The notes: generated by a model not told the origin, from the letters alone. DNA of 64,000 nucleotides from Phylloscopus collybita (GCA_027886175.1 JAJNNQ010000100.1:1488001-1552000), one strand, 5' to 3'; positions 11,671 to 24,383 are shown, counted from the stretch's first letter. Translations and numbers: made by a program.

Positions 11671-12308
11671 CCAGCTCCGTGCTCCCCATCCCCGCAGGAT
11701 GAGCTCTGAGCCCGCTCCCTGTGGCAGCAGATGCAGCTCTGCAGCCTCCCAGCTCCTGGCTATTTTTAGGAGCCTGTCTGTGCCTAAATCTGCTGCCGTG
11801 TGGGCTCGAGGCTTGCCGGCCGCGTGGCTGCTGCCCTGGCAGGCTCCTTTGGGTTCTGTGTGTCCTGCTGGGAGCTGGGAGCAGCTCAGGGCAGTGCTCC
11901 CTGGCCAGGGTGTGCTGAGAGATGGGAACCAGCCCGGAGCAGGGATGGCTGCATCAGGAGAGCAGATTTGCAGCCCCCAGTGTATGTGGGGGTCGAGTTG
12001 GGTGGCACCAGGGAAACACCAGCACCCTCTGCCAACATTGAACAACTCCTCAGTGCCAGGAGAGAGGGAAAAGCCCTGACCCCATGCACAGATCCCTGAT
12101 GGCTTCACGCGGTCTAAGCTCCAAGCAGGGTGATGCCACCACCCAGCCCTTCCCTGCCCCCGGGGCTGGGGCCATCAGGGCTCCTTTCCCTCCCTGTCCC
12201 TCCCTGGGCCCCGCGGCCCAGCCGAGCTGGGAGCTCGTGGTCACTCTGATAAGAGGAGAAAGCTGTTGAATACAGAAATGTGACTGTGGGGAGGGGAGCC
12301 AGCAGAGC
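11671..12308. other. Non-coding stretch, nothing recognised
   Basis: Unique moderately GC-rich DNA between the CATCC array and a GAG run. Confidence 0.4.
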
Positions 12309-12366
12309 CTTGTATGCCCGGGAGGAGGAGGAGGAGGAGGAGGAGGAGGAGGAGGAGGAAGAGGAG
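12309..12366. repeat. (GAG)n trinucleotide run
   Basis: About 18 GAG/GAA triplets in tandem. Confidence 0.95.
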
Positions 12367-12479
12367 GATGTGCCTCCTTCCAGTCTGGCCTCTGCCCAGC
12401 CAGGGCTGAAACAGAGCATTAGGAGGGGTTCTTTTTCTTTCCCTTATGCCTTGCCCTTAATGCCACTGCTCCTGTGCAT

Positions 12480-13496
12480 GTACAGACCCATCCCTGTCCC
12501 CTTCCTCATCTCTGTTCTTATCTCGGGATCTGTCCCCATCCCTATGTCCACCCCTATCCCTGTCCCCTCCTCCATCTCCATCTCCATCTCCATCCCCATC
12601 CCCATCCCCATTTCCATCCCTGTCCTCATCCCCATCCCATCCCCATCCCCATTTCCATCCCCATTTCCCTCCCCATTCCATCTCCATCCCATCCCATCCC
12701 ATCCCACCCTATCCCCATCCCCATCCTCATCCCCATCCCATCCCCATTTCCATTCCCATTTCTTTCCCCATTCCCATTTCCATCCCATCCCCATCCCCAT
12801 CCCCATCCCCATCCCCATCCCCATCCCCATCCCCATCCCCATCCCCATCCCCATCCCATCCCATCCCCATCCCCATCCCATCCCATCCCATCCCATCCCA
12901 TCCCCATCCCCACCCCATCCCATCCCCATCCCATCCCATCCCCATCCCCATCCCATCCCCACCCCACCCCATCCCATCCCATCCCCATCCCCATCCCATC
13001 CCATCCCATCCCATCCCATCCCATCCCATCCCATCCCATCCCCATCCCCATCCCCATCCCCATCCCGTCCCGTCCCGTCCCGTCCCGTCCCATCCCCATC
13101 CCCATCCCATCCCATCCCATCCCATCCCATCCCCATCCCCATCCCCATCCCATCCCCACCCCATCCCATCCCATCCCATCCCCATCCCATCCCATCCCAT
13201 CCCATCCCATCCCATCCCATCCCATCCCATCCCCATCCCCATCCCCATCCCATCCCATCCCATCTCATCCCATCCCGTCCCATCCCATCCCCATCCCCAT
13301 CCCATCCCATCCCATCCCATCCCATCCCCATCCCATCCCCATCCCCATCCCCATCCCATCCCCACCCCATCCAATCCCATCCCATCCCCATCCCCATCCC
13401 ATCCCATCCCATCCCATCCCATCCCATCCCATCCCATCCCATCCCATCCCATCCCATCCCCATCCCATCCCATCCCACCCCATCCCATCCCCACCC
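12480..13496. repeat. (CCCATC)/(CCATC) satellite, about 1 kb
   Basis: Alternating pentamer CATCC and hexamer CATCCC units. There is a short CGTCC block at about 13066-13090 where a single substitution has spread across five adjacent units. This is a C-rich, strand-asymmetric low-complexity tract. Confidence 0.96.
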
Positions 13497-13639
13497 GGTG
13501 GCTGCGGGCATTCCCCCGGGGGCGCTCAGGGACGCCGTGCCCGGGGGGCAGAGCCCAGCGCCCCGTCAGGGCCCGGCTGCGCGTCCCCGCTGCTGCCGAC
13601 GGCCGCTGCTCTCCCCTCTCCCCCTCCCCTCTCTCTCCC

Positions 13640-13880
13640 TTTCTGAAAATTGATAATTAACCTTTTGTCCGTGGGGCTGTTGTGTTTATTTGGCGCAGGC
13701 GGCTGCAGGGCGCTGATATGGAAATCGCAGCCGGCAGCCAGCTCCCGTCCCCCCGCAATCTGCAGCCGCGCACAGCCGCTGGGCAGAGATAAGCAGGTGC
13801 TTATTCACAGCCCCGCAGCTGCCGCCGAGGGCAGCCCTACCTGATCACTCCAATCTCAGTGAAAAACTACTTGAGGTTGG
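13640..13880. promoter_or_regulatory. Putative haematopoietic-type regulatory island
   Basis: The segment has GAAAATTGATAATTAACC, TGTTTATTTGG, GATATGG, CAGAGATAAGCAGGTG (GATA next to E-box) and TGATCACTCCAATCTC. GATA plus E-box is expected for an enhancer of a blood-lineage gene such as CBFA2T3, but the assignment is inference. Confidence 0.33.
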
Positions 13881-14041
13881 GCTCCCGCGATGGAGAGAGG
13901 CGATAGGGACGCGCCAGACAGCTCCCCCGGCTCCCGCTTCGCCTCCCCGCGCCGCCTGCCTCCCTCTGCCCGCGTCCTCTCCGCTCCCTCCGTCTCCCTG
14001 CTCTGTCTTCCCTCTTATCTCCCTCTCCACATCCCTTTGAT

Positions 14042-14092
14042 TTCTTTTTTTTTTTTTTCTTTCCCTTTTTTTTTTTTTTTTTTTTTTTCTCT
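14042..14092. repeat. Poly-T tract
   Basis: Two T runs interrupted by CTTTCCC, the longer about 22 T. No matching SINE or LINE body was recognised next to it. Confidence 0.9.
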
Positions 14093-14099
14093 CCCTTAA

Positions 14100-15655
14100 A
14101 GAATTTGTCTTTGTGTTCCCTGTGAACTCTCAGCAGCTCCCATCTCCCTGGCTTGGCCATCGCTCTCCTTCCCATTCCCAGCTCCTGCCTTTGCTGCTGC
14201 ATCCCCATTTCCCCAGGGCTGGAAGAGGCAGATTTAAGCCTCGATGTATCAAAACCCCCATCCCAAGCCCAGGCTGGGGCCGTGCTCCCCATCCCATCCC
14301 TTTTTGGGAGGTGATGCTCTCGCTCTGCTCCCGGCAGCTGCCGGTTGATGTTTTGCTCACCGGTTTGCTTCCTCTCCCCCCCTTGTTCCCCCACCCATCG
14401 CTTTCAAATGGAAAGGGGAAGGCAGCGGGGCACTGCAGGCAGCGGGGCACACGAGCACGGGGCATTTCCAGCGCTGGGGAAGCGTGCCATGCCATCCAGT
14501 GCCGTGCCGTGCCGTGCCGTGCCATGGTGTGTCCCGCCGAGAACAGGCTACGTGTGAAGGTGGCAAGGCCTCGCCCGCCCCCCGGGGCTTTCTGAGCTCC
14601 TTCCCCCAGCTCGCTGTGAGTGTGGGGACGGTGGGAGCACCCACCAAGGGGGAACTTTCTGCTCGGCAGCAAGAGCGGCTCTGACTCAGAGAGAAAGCGG
14701 CCGGGAGCACCGGCGGGACCCGAGCGTGGGCGGGAGGGGTCACCCGTGACGGGGCAGACCCCGGGGCCCAGGGGTTCCCCCGGGCCAGGGTGGGCCCTCC
14801 ACCCCCAGGGGTTCCTCTCCGTGTCAGGAGCCTGAGGTGCTTCGCCTCCCCGAGCCAGACCGCGGGGCGCAGGGGTTCCCCTCCCTCAGTGAGTCAGAGC
14901 TCTGCATCCCAGGGGTTCCCCCCCGTGCCAAGCCAGACCCGGGGGTTCCCTGCGCTCCGGGGCAGAGCTCCGGGCTCTCCCCCCGGCCTGGGGCATTCCC
15001 CGGCCGCCCGGTGCCTGCAGCTGCCCGGGCAGGTGCTCTCTGTTTCCTGGCGGGGAGAACCCTCCCGCGCGGGTGACTCGGGGACACGGGGCCGCAGCTG
15101 GGTGGGATTTTCCTGGCCGGCCCTGAAACGCTCTGGTTTTGACTCGCTGCCCTGGGCCACTCCCACTCTCCGTGTCCCGGGATGAGCCTGGCCCAGGCCG
15201 AGGGGCAGCTTGGCAAAACCCCGAGCGATGACACAGCGCCCACCTGGGCCGACCAGAAAGAAAAGGGGAAGAAGGCAGGGCGTGAAACACGGCTGGAAAC
15301 CCTGCTGAACCCCCTGCCAGCCCTCAGCCCACACTCAGGCTGCTGTGCCTGTGCTGGTGGGGCATCTCCAGGATGAGCAGAACGGAGCTGGGGTGTCCCA
15401 GCACTGCTGGGATGCAGGATGTGAGGATGTGGGGTCGGGGCAGAGCCGTGCTGGGCACAGCTGTGGCATCTCTCCCCAAACACGCAGCCCTGGAAGGGTC
15501 AGGCTGCGGTTTGTAGCTTGTGCCTCTTCCCCCAGCGCATCAGCCCCGTGCTGGGGCTTTCCCTCATCTCCCTGCAGCACCCACACCGTGCTTGGTGTCC
15601 CCTGGGGCTCAGGGCTGCACCCAGAGGGCAGAGACCCTGCTGGTGACACCGTGCT
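14100..15655. other. Non-coding stretch, one short GTGCC run
   Basis: Unique GC-rich DNA. A (GTGCC) pentamer run lies at about 14500-14525, and weak repeats of CCAGGGGTTCCCC occur at 14760-14950. No exon chain recognised. Confidence 0.4.
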
Positions 15656-16020
15656 TTGCCAGCTCAGCCCAGCTCAGCCCAGCACAGCACAGCACAGCAC
15701 AGCACAGCCCAGCTCAGCCCAGCACAGCCCAGCACAGCCCAGCACAGCCCAGTGTGGCACAGCACAGCCCAGCACAGCCCAGCACAGCACAGCCCAGCCC
15801 AGCCCAGCCCAGCACAGCCCAGCACAGCACAGCACAGCCCAGCACAGCCCAGCTCAGCCCAGCTCAGCCCAGCACAGCCCAGCTCAGTCCAGCACAGCCC
15901 AGCCCAGCCCAGTGTGGCACAGCACAGCCCAGCACAGCCCAGCACAGCCCAGCACGGCACAGCACAGTGTGGCACAGCCCAGCACAGCCCAGCTCAGCCC
16001 AGCCCAGCCCAGCCCAGCAC
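15656..16020. repeat. CAGCACAGCC minisatellite, about 365 bp
   Basis: CAGCC and CAGCA pentamers in 10-bp alternation, with GTGTGGCA variants. The Ala/Gln/Pro/Ser frames and the Cys/Trp/Gly/Leu frames on the other strand are artefacts. Confidence 0.95.
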
Positions 16021-16495
16021 CCCCACGCTCCGCTACCTTCCTTCCCACTCCCACCCATCCCTTCCTGGCCCCCCCCCGGGCCCCGGGCGGGGGGCAGAGC
16101 GCGGGGAGCCCCGGGTACCATCTGCGGGAGCCCAGGTGGCCGCCGAGACACGCCATCTGCTCAGCCACCTTCGGGGACCGTGCAGGCGCTGCTGTATTTT
16201 TAGGACACGTTTCCTCCCTCCCACCTGCAGCCCAGAGCCGCCTTTCGGGTTTCTAACAAGTTGTTTCTCTCTGGCTGGCGCCTCTCGGGGAGCCCCAAGA
16301 AGGGTCTGCCCTGGGGGGGGTGCAGGGATGGCTGCACAGGGTGGGGGTCACCCCAAGGGCTGAGAAGGTCGGGGCGATGCTGCAGCTGCAGCTCAGGGCA
16401 CGAGGAAAACCTCAGCCCCCCATGGGTGAGCCCAGGCAAAGGGGCTGCAGCAGAGTGGGGGGAGAGCGCAGCCTTTGTGCCAGGCTGCAAAGGGA
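16021..16495. other. Non-coding stretch, nothing recognised
   Basis: GC-rich unique DNA. CCATCTGC motifs occur near 16119 and 16155. Confidence 0.35.
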
Positions 16496-16499
16496 CAAG

Positions 16500-16612
16500 C
16501 GTGCCACGCCGTGCCGTGCCGTGCCACGCCGGCTGTGCCGAGGTGCACCAGGACAGCCCTGCCGTGCCATGCCGTGCCGTGCCGTGCCGTGCCGTGCCGT
16601 GCCGTGCCGTGC
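16500..16612. repeat. (GTGCC)n pentanucleotide repeat
   Basis: Two blocks of GTGCC/GTGCCA units, the second about nine perfect GCCGT copies ending near 16612. It is related to the short run at 14500. Confidence 0.93.
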
Positions 16613-19600
16613 CAGCCCCCGGGCAGTGAGGAAGCGAGGCCGGCGCGAAGGGGAAGTTGTTGGAAAGTCAGACCGGAATGGCTGATAGGGAAGGCAGAGC
16701 TGGGCTTGGTCACAGATGGTTCCTGTTGGGGAAGGACACGGGCGCAGCTGCCCGGCCACCCCCACCCGCCGCATTATCGCTGCCCGGCAGCTGTTCACCT
16801 TCCCCTCGCCATGGGACGCGGCTCCGCTGCCACCGCGGCCCCGGCCGTCACATGAGCGGCCCCGGCGGCCGGGCAGGCGCCGAGCGGGCAGGACGGGACA
16901 CCCCGCGCCCCTGCGGAGCTCAGCATCCCCGGCCCCGGCACAGCTCCTGCCCGCACCGGGGGTCGGGTTGGCGGCACCGGCCTCGGCGGGGCTGGCGGAT
17001 TTAGGGTGCTGCCACCACCCCCTCGGGACCCCCCAGAGCGGACAGGGACCCTTCGTGGGCAGGACCGGTCAAGGTGAGAGGCGGCGGCGGGAGGCAGGAG
17101 GCGGTGGCAGTGCTCTGTAGCACGGCACGGGTGGATCACCCCGGTGCCAAACGCAGCCTTGGGCAGGCAGGTGCTCCCCGAGGGTGGCACGTGGCTGGCA
17201 CCAGTCAGTGCAGCCCCTTGGGGACCGGCCAGCGGGAATGGGGAGTTGGGACGTGGCCAGTGCACCGTGGGGCTCCATGGGCTCGCTGTCGTGGGGACCC
17301 ATTCGGAGCCCACCCTGCGATTAAACCTTTCCATAACGAGTAATCAGCCCCGAGGATGTTTTATTTCCAGCATTTCACTCCTGTGCTTGCTGGGTGTCTG
17401 TGCTCATTCTGGCATCACCAGCTCACATCAGACCCCACGGGCTCTCCAGGTGCCGCTGATGCTTTGCAGTGCGGAGGCTCCGCGGGGATGGAGCATCCCC
17501 AAGCACCGGGGGCCAAGGGGCTGTGACAGCTCCGGGGGGCTGTGCTGGGCCTGTGCCCGGCGCGGGCAGGAAAGCAGAGCCGGCTGAGTCACCGGTGTGA
17601 ACAATGCTGGCCCCGTGCCGCGCTTCCCCTCACTCCCCACCCCGCCCCTCCCGCACCGCGCGGCCGCCGCAGCCCCCTGCCCACCCCGGCACCTGCCCAC
17701 GGCTCAGGGACGCGGCTGGAACAGCACCAGGGCAGGCTTTGGGTGCCCCGTGGGTGCCGCACCTGCCGTGCCGCTTCACCACGGCTGGGGGGGTCCCTTG
17801 TCCCCGGAGCTGGCACCCACGGCGGGCGCGGGCACGCTCCGGGATGGGGCTGGGCGGGCAGCGCGCTCCGGAAGGCTGCAGCCAGGGAGCCGTGCAGATT
17901 GCTGCGGGCTCGCCGGGGGCTTGCCCGTTAGGCTTTTTTGGCAGCGGAGATGTTTGTTTTGCTGGCCAAATATCTCTGCAAACTTCCTGATTTCCTCGCG
18001 GCCGCCAGGCAGCGATAGGGCCGGCGAGGCCGTTGCCGGCCCCGCTCTCCAGCTCCGGCACCGAGAGCTGTTATCTCCCATGCACAGCGGGCAGGGAAGA
18101 GATGGAGAAAGGGAAATGAAATACAACAGAGGTGGCACTTTTTTTTTTTTTTTTTTTTTTTTTCGCTCTTGATAACAAGCCCTGCTTTTAGCCTGGGAAC
18201 TTGGAAGCGATGCAGGTGGCCAGAGACAGCCACAACGTCCTCAGCTGCCGTGGGGCTTCGGGGCCTCTGAACAAACCCCAGACCGCACCTGGCTTGGGGC
18301 TGTGGCTTGGCACGGCACAGATCAGTGCTGTCCTCACACTGCCAGAGCCCCAGGCTGGAGGGGTTTGGCCCTGGGAAGGCTCTGAAAGCAACCCCAGGGC
18401 TTGGATCTCCATCGGGAATGAAGGCAGGCTCACCCCACCTCCTGCGAGCTCCCGTTGATTCTTGCAGGGGTGCGAGGTGCTGGAAGCGCAGTGCCTGCTG
18501 ATTGGATTCCCCTCGTTACTGGGAACCGTGCAGGCAGTGCAGCCTGCGGGATGGGGAGGGCCAGGAGGGAGCCTGGTCCCCAAAATTCGGGTGGGAGGAG
18601 GGGAATGTGAACCTGTTGTCAACCCAAGGGCAGCTCAGGGGGTTTTGTTCAGCATCTCCTGGTGAATTCCTGCTGGCCGAGCATGGGGCTGGCAGGGCTT
18701 CCCAGGGAGGTGCCAGCAGCGTCTCCGTGCACCCCAACACAGCAGCTCCTGGAGTCAAGGCAGCACGTGGTCATCTTTGCTTTGCCATTGAAACACTTCC
18801 CAGGCAAAGCAAAGCTGGGAACTTGGCTCCTGGCGGCCCCAAGACCTTGAAGCACCCAGAGGGACAGAACTGTGTCCTCAAGCCTCCCGTTTTTTAAGGC
18901 GAGCCGGTGATTTCCCAGAGCCGGCAGGGTGATAAGCAGCCGGGGGTGGCTTCCCTTTGAATGCCGCGGAGCAGGAACGAATCTGACAGCAAGGAAAACA
19001 GGATTTCACTTTTTTATTATTATTTTTTTTTTGCCTTTTAATGGGAGATGCATTTTTTTCCCTTTTCTACGTGGAAGTTGTAGGAAAGCCACAAAGCCGC
19101 TGGATCTGCTTCGACAAGCGGTGAGGCTGCTCCTTCCAGCCCGACGGCTGCAGGGTGGCTGAGCCCGAGCCTGGGGACCCCCGAGGGGCGGTCACGGAGG
19201 GAAGGCAGGCACCAACGAAGCCCCTTCCCTGGGAAAGGCTGGCGCAGGGCCCTTCCTGCCCAGCAGATGTCCCCGGGCGGATGCAGCTGCGGGCGGGCGA
19301 TAGCCGGCGGGCAGGCCAGCGTCTTCCCCCGCTGGCTCCCCACCAGCCCCTTATCTCCCTGCCGCATTCCCCGATGGATTAACGTGCAGGAAAATCCAGC
19401 GCCAGGGCTCCTGCTGCAAGCGAAATGCCAAGGGAAGAGCTGCAGCCCGGTTTGCCGGTGCTCGGTGCGTCTCGCACCGGGATGGATTTAGGCGGCGCTG
19501 AGATTTGGCCATCCGCGGTCACACCGACCCTTCCCAGCCCAGCAGCTCCCTGTCCCCGCAGGGATTGCTCCAAGGAAACGGGGATTGGAGACCCCACAGC

Positions 19601-20905
19601 CCTGTAGGGCTTTGCATCCCCGCAGCTTGGGAGCGCTGGGCCAGGCGTTGTCACCGAGCTGTGCTTGCGGTGCCACACCAGCGGTACCCAGGGATGCTCT
19701 GCTCCCCGGGAGGGAACGGGTAGAGACAGAGGAACCCAGACGGACAGACAGACGCGCTGGGGGTGGCACAGGAAACCCGCGGCACGGCGGGGCTGAGCGC
19801 CGGCACGGCTCGGTGCATTGCCTGCAGACACCGGCCCCCCGGTCAGAGGGGGCGAAACCTGTCTTGGTTCGGAAAGGCAGGTCTCTGCCAGGGAAAGCTG
19901 GAGTTTCCCTTGGAATGGAGAATGTAAAACCTCTCAGCCCGTGCCAAATTATAATTTTGCAATCAAGGGCTTTCAGGCAAAGATTTGGGAATAGGAACAA
20001 CAGTTCTTTACTGGGAATATTAACGAATGTAGTAGGAAAACAAACAAACAAACAAACAACAATCCTAGAAACCCTGGCAGAGTCAGAGCTACAACCTGAC
20101 ACCCTGCTGTTGGCCAGGCTGTTGGGAGCAGTCCCAAAGCCCTCCCGGGGTGGCAGAGGTGGTTCTGTTGGGAGGCAGGACCCGGCACAGGGTGGGACAG
20201 GCCTGAGCCACCGGCCTGGCCAGGGGCACGGTGTGATAAACCAGCAACCGTGGGCTTTTTGGAAAAAAAAAAAAAAAAAGCCTGAGGCTTGTGAAGAGGG
20301 GATGCAGCTGGAATAGCAATCAGCTTGTCCCGGCAGGCTGGGAAGCTCCGGGGCTGAGCCAGGAGAAGGGGACACGGCATCCCCAGCGCGGGGCATGGGG
20401 GGAGCAGCGGGTCACCACTGATGGCTGGGCACCCACAGGGGGTGAAAAACGTCCCCAGCACTGCAGTGGCTGCAGAGGGGGCACCTGAGGGTGCCTGGGT
20501 GGCACCGTGAGCCCAGCACCCACCATGGTGCCCCTGCCCACGTGTGTGGCCCCGATAGAGGGCAGGGGTCGTGTGCAGGGGCAGATATGGGCCGTGGATG
20601 GCACATGGGGGTGACCATTTCCTCTGAGGTTTTGGTACCAGTTGCTTTCATCTGGCCTCAGTGAGGGCTTTATCTCCTGGCAGGCACCGTGCCGGGGCCT
20701 CAGTGCTCCTCTCCTCCCCCAGGCTGTGCCTTGGGGTGTCCCTTCCCCTGGGGCAGGTCCTTGGCACCCTCCAAACCACTCCACGTGCACACCCAGCGGG
20801 GATGGAGGACATGACCCAGCACAAGTGACAGGGGATGGTGACTGGGACACCTCTGGGGTGGGCAGGGATGGATGGGCACTGGGAGATGGCACCTCCCCAC
20901 AGCAC
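16613..20905. other. Non-coding stretch with scattered motif islands
   Basis: No gene recognised in 4.3 kb. An island at about 17930-18145 contains TGTTTGTTTTGC, GGCCAAATATCTC, ACTTCCTGATTTCC (ETS cores) and GTTATCTCCC (GATA), followed by a poly-T of 23 at about 18140. Short AT-rich patches lie at 19005-19075 and 19940-20065. The latter has a (CAAA)5 run near 20040, and an A17 run follows near 20262. Confidence 0.4.
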
Positions 20906-22245
20906 AGGGAGCGTGGATCCCCACAGGGTGTGTGGATCCCTACAGGATGTGTGGATCCCTACAGGGTGTGTGGATCCCTACAGGGAGTGTGGATCCCTAC
21001 AGGCTGTGTGGATCCCCACAGGGTGTGTGGATCCCTACAGGGTGTGTGGATCCCTACAGGGAGTGTGGATCCCCACAGGGTGTGTGGATCCCTACAGGGT
21101 GTGTGGATCCCTACAGGGAGCGTGGATCCCCACAGTGTGTGTGGATCCCCACAGGGAGTGTGGATCCCTACAGGCTGTGTGGATCCCCACAGTGTGTGTG
21201 GATTCCCACAGGGAGTGTGGATCCCCACAGGGTGTGTGGATCCCTACAGGGAGTGTGGATCCCCACAGGGTGTGTGGATCCCTACAGGGAGTGTGGATCC
21301 CTACAAGGTGTGTGGATCCCCACAGGGAGTGTGGATCCCCACAGGGAGTGTGGATCCCTACAGGGTGTGTGGATCCCTACAGGGAGCGTGGATCCCACAG
21401 GCTGTGTGGATCCCCACAGGCTGTGTGGATCCCCACAGGGTGTGTGGATTCCTACAAGGTGTGTGGATCCCCACAGGGTGTGTGGATCCCCACAGGGAGT
21501 GTGGATCCCCACAGGGTGTGTGGATCCCCACAGGGTGTGTGGATCCCTACAAGGTGTGTGGATCCCTACAGGCTGTGTGGATTCCCACAGGGTGTGTGGA
21601 TCCCCACAGGGTGTGTGGATCCCTACAAGGTGTGTGGATCCCTACAGTGTGTGTGGATCCCTACAGGGTGTGTGGATCCCCACAGGGAGTGTGGATCCCC
21701 ACAGGGTGTGTGGATCCCCACAGGGTGTGTGGATCCCTACAGGGTGTGTGGATCCCTACAAGGTGTGTGGATCCCCACAGTGTGTGGATCCCTACAGGGT
21801 GTGTGGATCCCCACAGGGAGTGTGGATCCCTACAGGGAGTGTGGATCCCCACAGGGTGTGTGGATCCCTACAGGGAGTGTGGATCCCCACAGGGAGTGTG
21901 GATCCCTACAGGGAGCGTGGATCCCTACAAGGTGTGTGGATCCCCACAGGGAGTGTGGATCCCCACAGGGTGTGTGGATCCCTACAGGGAGTGTGGATCC
22001 CTACAGGGAGTGTGGATCCCCACAGGGTGTGTGGATCCCTACAGGGAGTGTGGATCCCTACAGGGAGTGTGGATCCCCACAGTGTGTGTGGATCCCCACA
22101 GGGTGTGTGGATCCCTACAGTGTGTGTGGATCCCCACAGGGTGTGTGGATCCCTACAGTGTGTGTGGATCCCTACAGGGTGTGTGGATCCCTACAGGCTG
22201 TGTGGATCCCTACAGGGTGTGTGGATCCCCACAGGCTGTGTGGTT
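20906..22245. repeat. 19-bp minisatellite with GGATCC in most units, about 70 copies
   Basis: Unit GTGTGTGGATCCCTACAGG, with CCCCACAGG, CTACAAGG and GGAGTGTGG variants. It is about 1.34 kb of head-to-tail copies. Because 19 is not a multiple of three, all three plus frames cycle through the same 19-codon pattern without a stop, so frames up to 653 codons are artefacts. Confidence 0.97.
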
Positions 22246-22698
22246 CATCCCCACCCCGGGCTCACCACGCCATCCATCACACACCAGCGTGACCCACACC
22301 GAGTCAGGACAGGAGTTTCCACCCTCTCCCGCGGGTGGGAACGCGCTGGGGCCCCAAGCTGCCCCGGTTCCAGATTTGCCGGGGGAAGGATTGCCAGCCC
22401 GGCGTTGGGATGGATCCAGCCGGCTCTCGGGCTCTGGCGGGCGCTTATCTCCGCTCCAGCCGTTCATTTCCCACCGCAGCGCAGCGCAGCGGGGCCACCG
22501 GCTCTGCCGGGCCGGGGCGGGTCCCATCGCCTGTCCCCAGGCACCCGGGGAGCCCCAACCAGACCCCAGGGAGCTGAGGGATGGGGGAACGTTTTCCCCG
22601 TAGGAATGCCAGACCCCCCCGTTTATCTCATCCATGGGACCCGGGCGTGTGGTAGATGGGTGGTCACAGAGCTCACAGCGGGTTTGGGGCAGGAAAGG
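22246..22698. other. Non-coding stretch, nothing recognised
   Basis: GC-rich unique DNA between the 19-bp array and an AT-rich island. Confidence 0.35.
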
Positions 22699-22699
22699 G

Positions 22700-23345
22700 T
22701 TAACCCCGGGGAAGTTTGCTCACTCTCAGCAATGATTTAAACCAGACAGAAAGGTTCTGTCATCCATCACGCTAACAGCTAGATCATTGTGTTTTAAAGT
22801 GCCTGTAATTGCGGCAATACAGAGGCCGGCAGAAAGATAAAGGCTGGGAAGATGCAAATGCCGAGGGGAAGCGGCAGCCCCTCGCACCCAGCAGGGACAG
22901 GTCTGGGGACAGCCCTGGGGACAGCCGGGGATGTCCCTGGTGTGCTGGGAGCACCCACCGAGCAGCACAAGGGTACAAACCCGGTGATAGGGATGCGCAG
23001 GGAAGGGTCCGAGTAGGTGCTGGACTCCGAATATTGTCTAAAAATCACATTTATCTTCCTCATGGGATTAGTACAAAGCGGCTCTTCTTTCCCCATCCCC
23101 TTCGGGACGCAGGGGATCCCAGGGACCGGGGACAAAGGAGGGTGAAAACTCGCCCGGAGCCTGCGGGGAGGTGGCCACGGCCACGGGTGCCCGGGCTTTG
23201 TCCCAGCGGCCCGGGCCACGTGCAAAGGCGCCGGCGGGGAATTATTGACATTCAGCCGAACCCCGGCGAATAAAGAGAGCGAGCACAAATGTTTATTTTC
23301 ACAGTCGTGAATTATGACTTCAATAGACCCAAATTACAGGCTGCG
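22700..23345. promoter_or_regulatory. Cluster of putative conserved non-coding elements
   Basis: There are three AT-rich islands. At 22720-22865: AGCAATGATTTAAACC, CTAGATCATTGTGTTTTAAAG, AGAAAGATAAAGG (GATA) and GATGCAAATGC (reverse octamer). At 23020-23105: GAATATTGTC and CACATTTATCTTCC. At 23238-23340: GGAATTATTGACATTC, AATGTTTATTTTCAC and GTGAATTATGACTTC. The pattern suggests enhancers. Conservation is untested. Confidence 0.35.
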
Positions 23346-24050
23346 TGCGTGGAATAGGAAGGCAGCAGCCCCTGCCACCCAAATGCCGCCGGGGGGGGCG
23401 GGGACGCGGTGGCTCTGCACACCCCCCCCCCGATGTCCTGCGGGGTGACAATGCCACCTGCCCCTCCTCCTGATAGTGCTTGAGTGGCTCCCGGGGCGCG
23501 AGGTGCCAGGGCAGGGGGGGTTTGATGTCGTCCTTCAGCTGCACCCCGAGTTAAGGAGAGGTGGTGACAGTTCCCAGCAGGTCCCTGTGAGGTGCTGGTG
23601 GCAGGGGGTGGCAGGTCAGGGTTTGGTCATTGCCAGGATCATGGCACAGCACCAGCTGGGCACTCACAGGAGGGTTCTGTGACGTGTTGGAGGTTTGTGG
23701 CACAGGTGGCTGGGCTGAGAGCGAGGTCACCCCCATGGGCAGTGCCCTGCTCCCCCAGCCAGTGTCCTGATCCCAAAGGAGCCCTGTCCTGGCAGCCCAG
23801 AGCTCTGGGAATGCTCTTGGGCTGCCTCTCTGATGCTGGGGGTCCACAACACCTCCACCTGTGCTGGGAGCCACGTGTCCAGGTGTGTGTGTGTCCCCAG
23901 GCAGCCGTGGTGCTGGCATTTGCGTGTGCCAGCCGGTGCCACCCAGGCAGAGCCGGGCTGTGCCCAGCTGGGAGCGCAGCTGGGTGGGGTGGGTTCTCCT
24001 CCAGTGCTCCTGGGCCAGTGGGGCCACAGCTCCTGGGGAAAGGCTCCCAA
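23346..24050. other. Non-coding stretch, nothing recognised
   Basis: GC-rich unique sequence with C- and G-runs near 23380-23440. Confidence 0.35.
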
Positions 24051-24383
24051 GGGAATGAGGGAATGCCCTGTGGGAATGAGGGAATGCCCCGTGGGAATGA
24101 GGGAATGCCCTGTGGGGGAATGAGGGAATGCCCTGTGGGAATGAGGGAATGCCCGGTGGGAATGAGGGAATGCCCTGTGGGGCAATGAGGGAATGCCCTG
24201 TGGGAATGAGGGAATGCCCGGTGGGAATGAGGGAATGCCCATGGGAATGAGGGAATGCCCCGTGGGAATGAGGGAATGCCCCATGGGAAGGAGGGAATGC
24301 CCTGTGGGGGAATGTGGGAATGCCCTGTGGGGGAATGAGGGAATGCCCCATGGGAATGAAGGAATGCCCTGTGGGAATGAGGG
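24051..24383. repeat. 21-bp minisatellite, about 15 copies
   Basis: Unit GGGAATGAGGGAATGCCCTGT, with CCGT, CGGT and CCAT variants and occasional one-base G insertions. Confidence 0.95.

Noticed and set aside
10408..13653. Long Ile/His/Pro/Ser and Met/Gly/Trp/Asp frames
   Set aside because: Artefacts of the CATCC-type satellites at 10733-11670 and 12480-13496.
20642..22740. Very long open frames (485 to 653 codons) on the plus strand
   Set aside because: They are created by the 19-bp repeat, whose period leaves all three frames open. There is no start context, splice signal or family resemblance.
24051..24383. Possible CRISPR-like regular repeats
   Set aside because: Units are head-to-tail with no unique spacers, in a vertebrate genome. 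It is a minisatellite.
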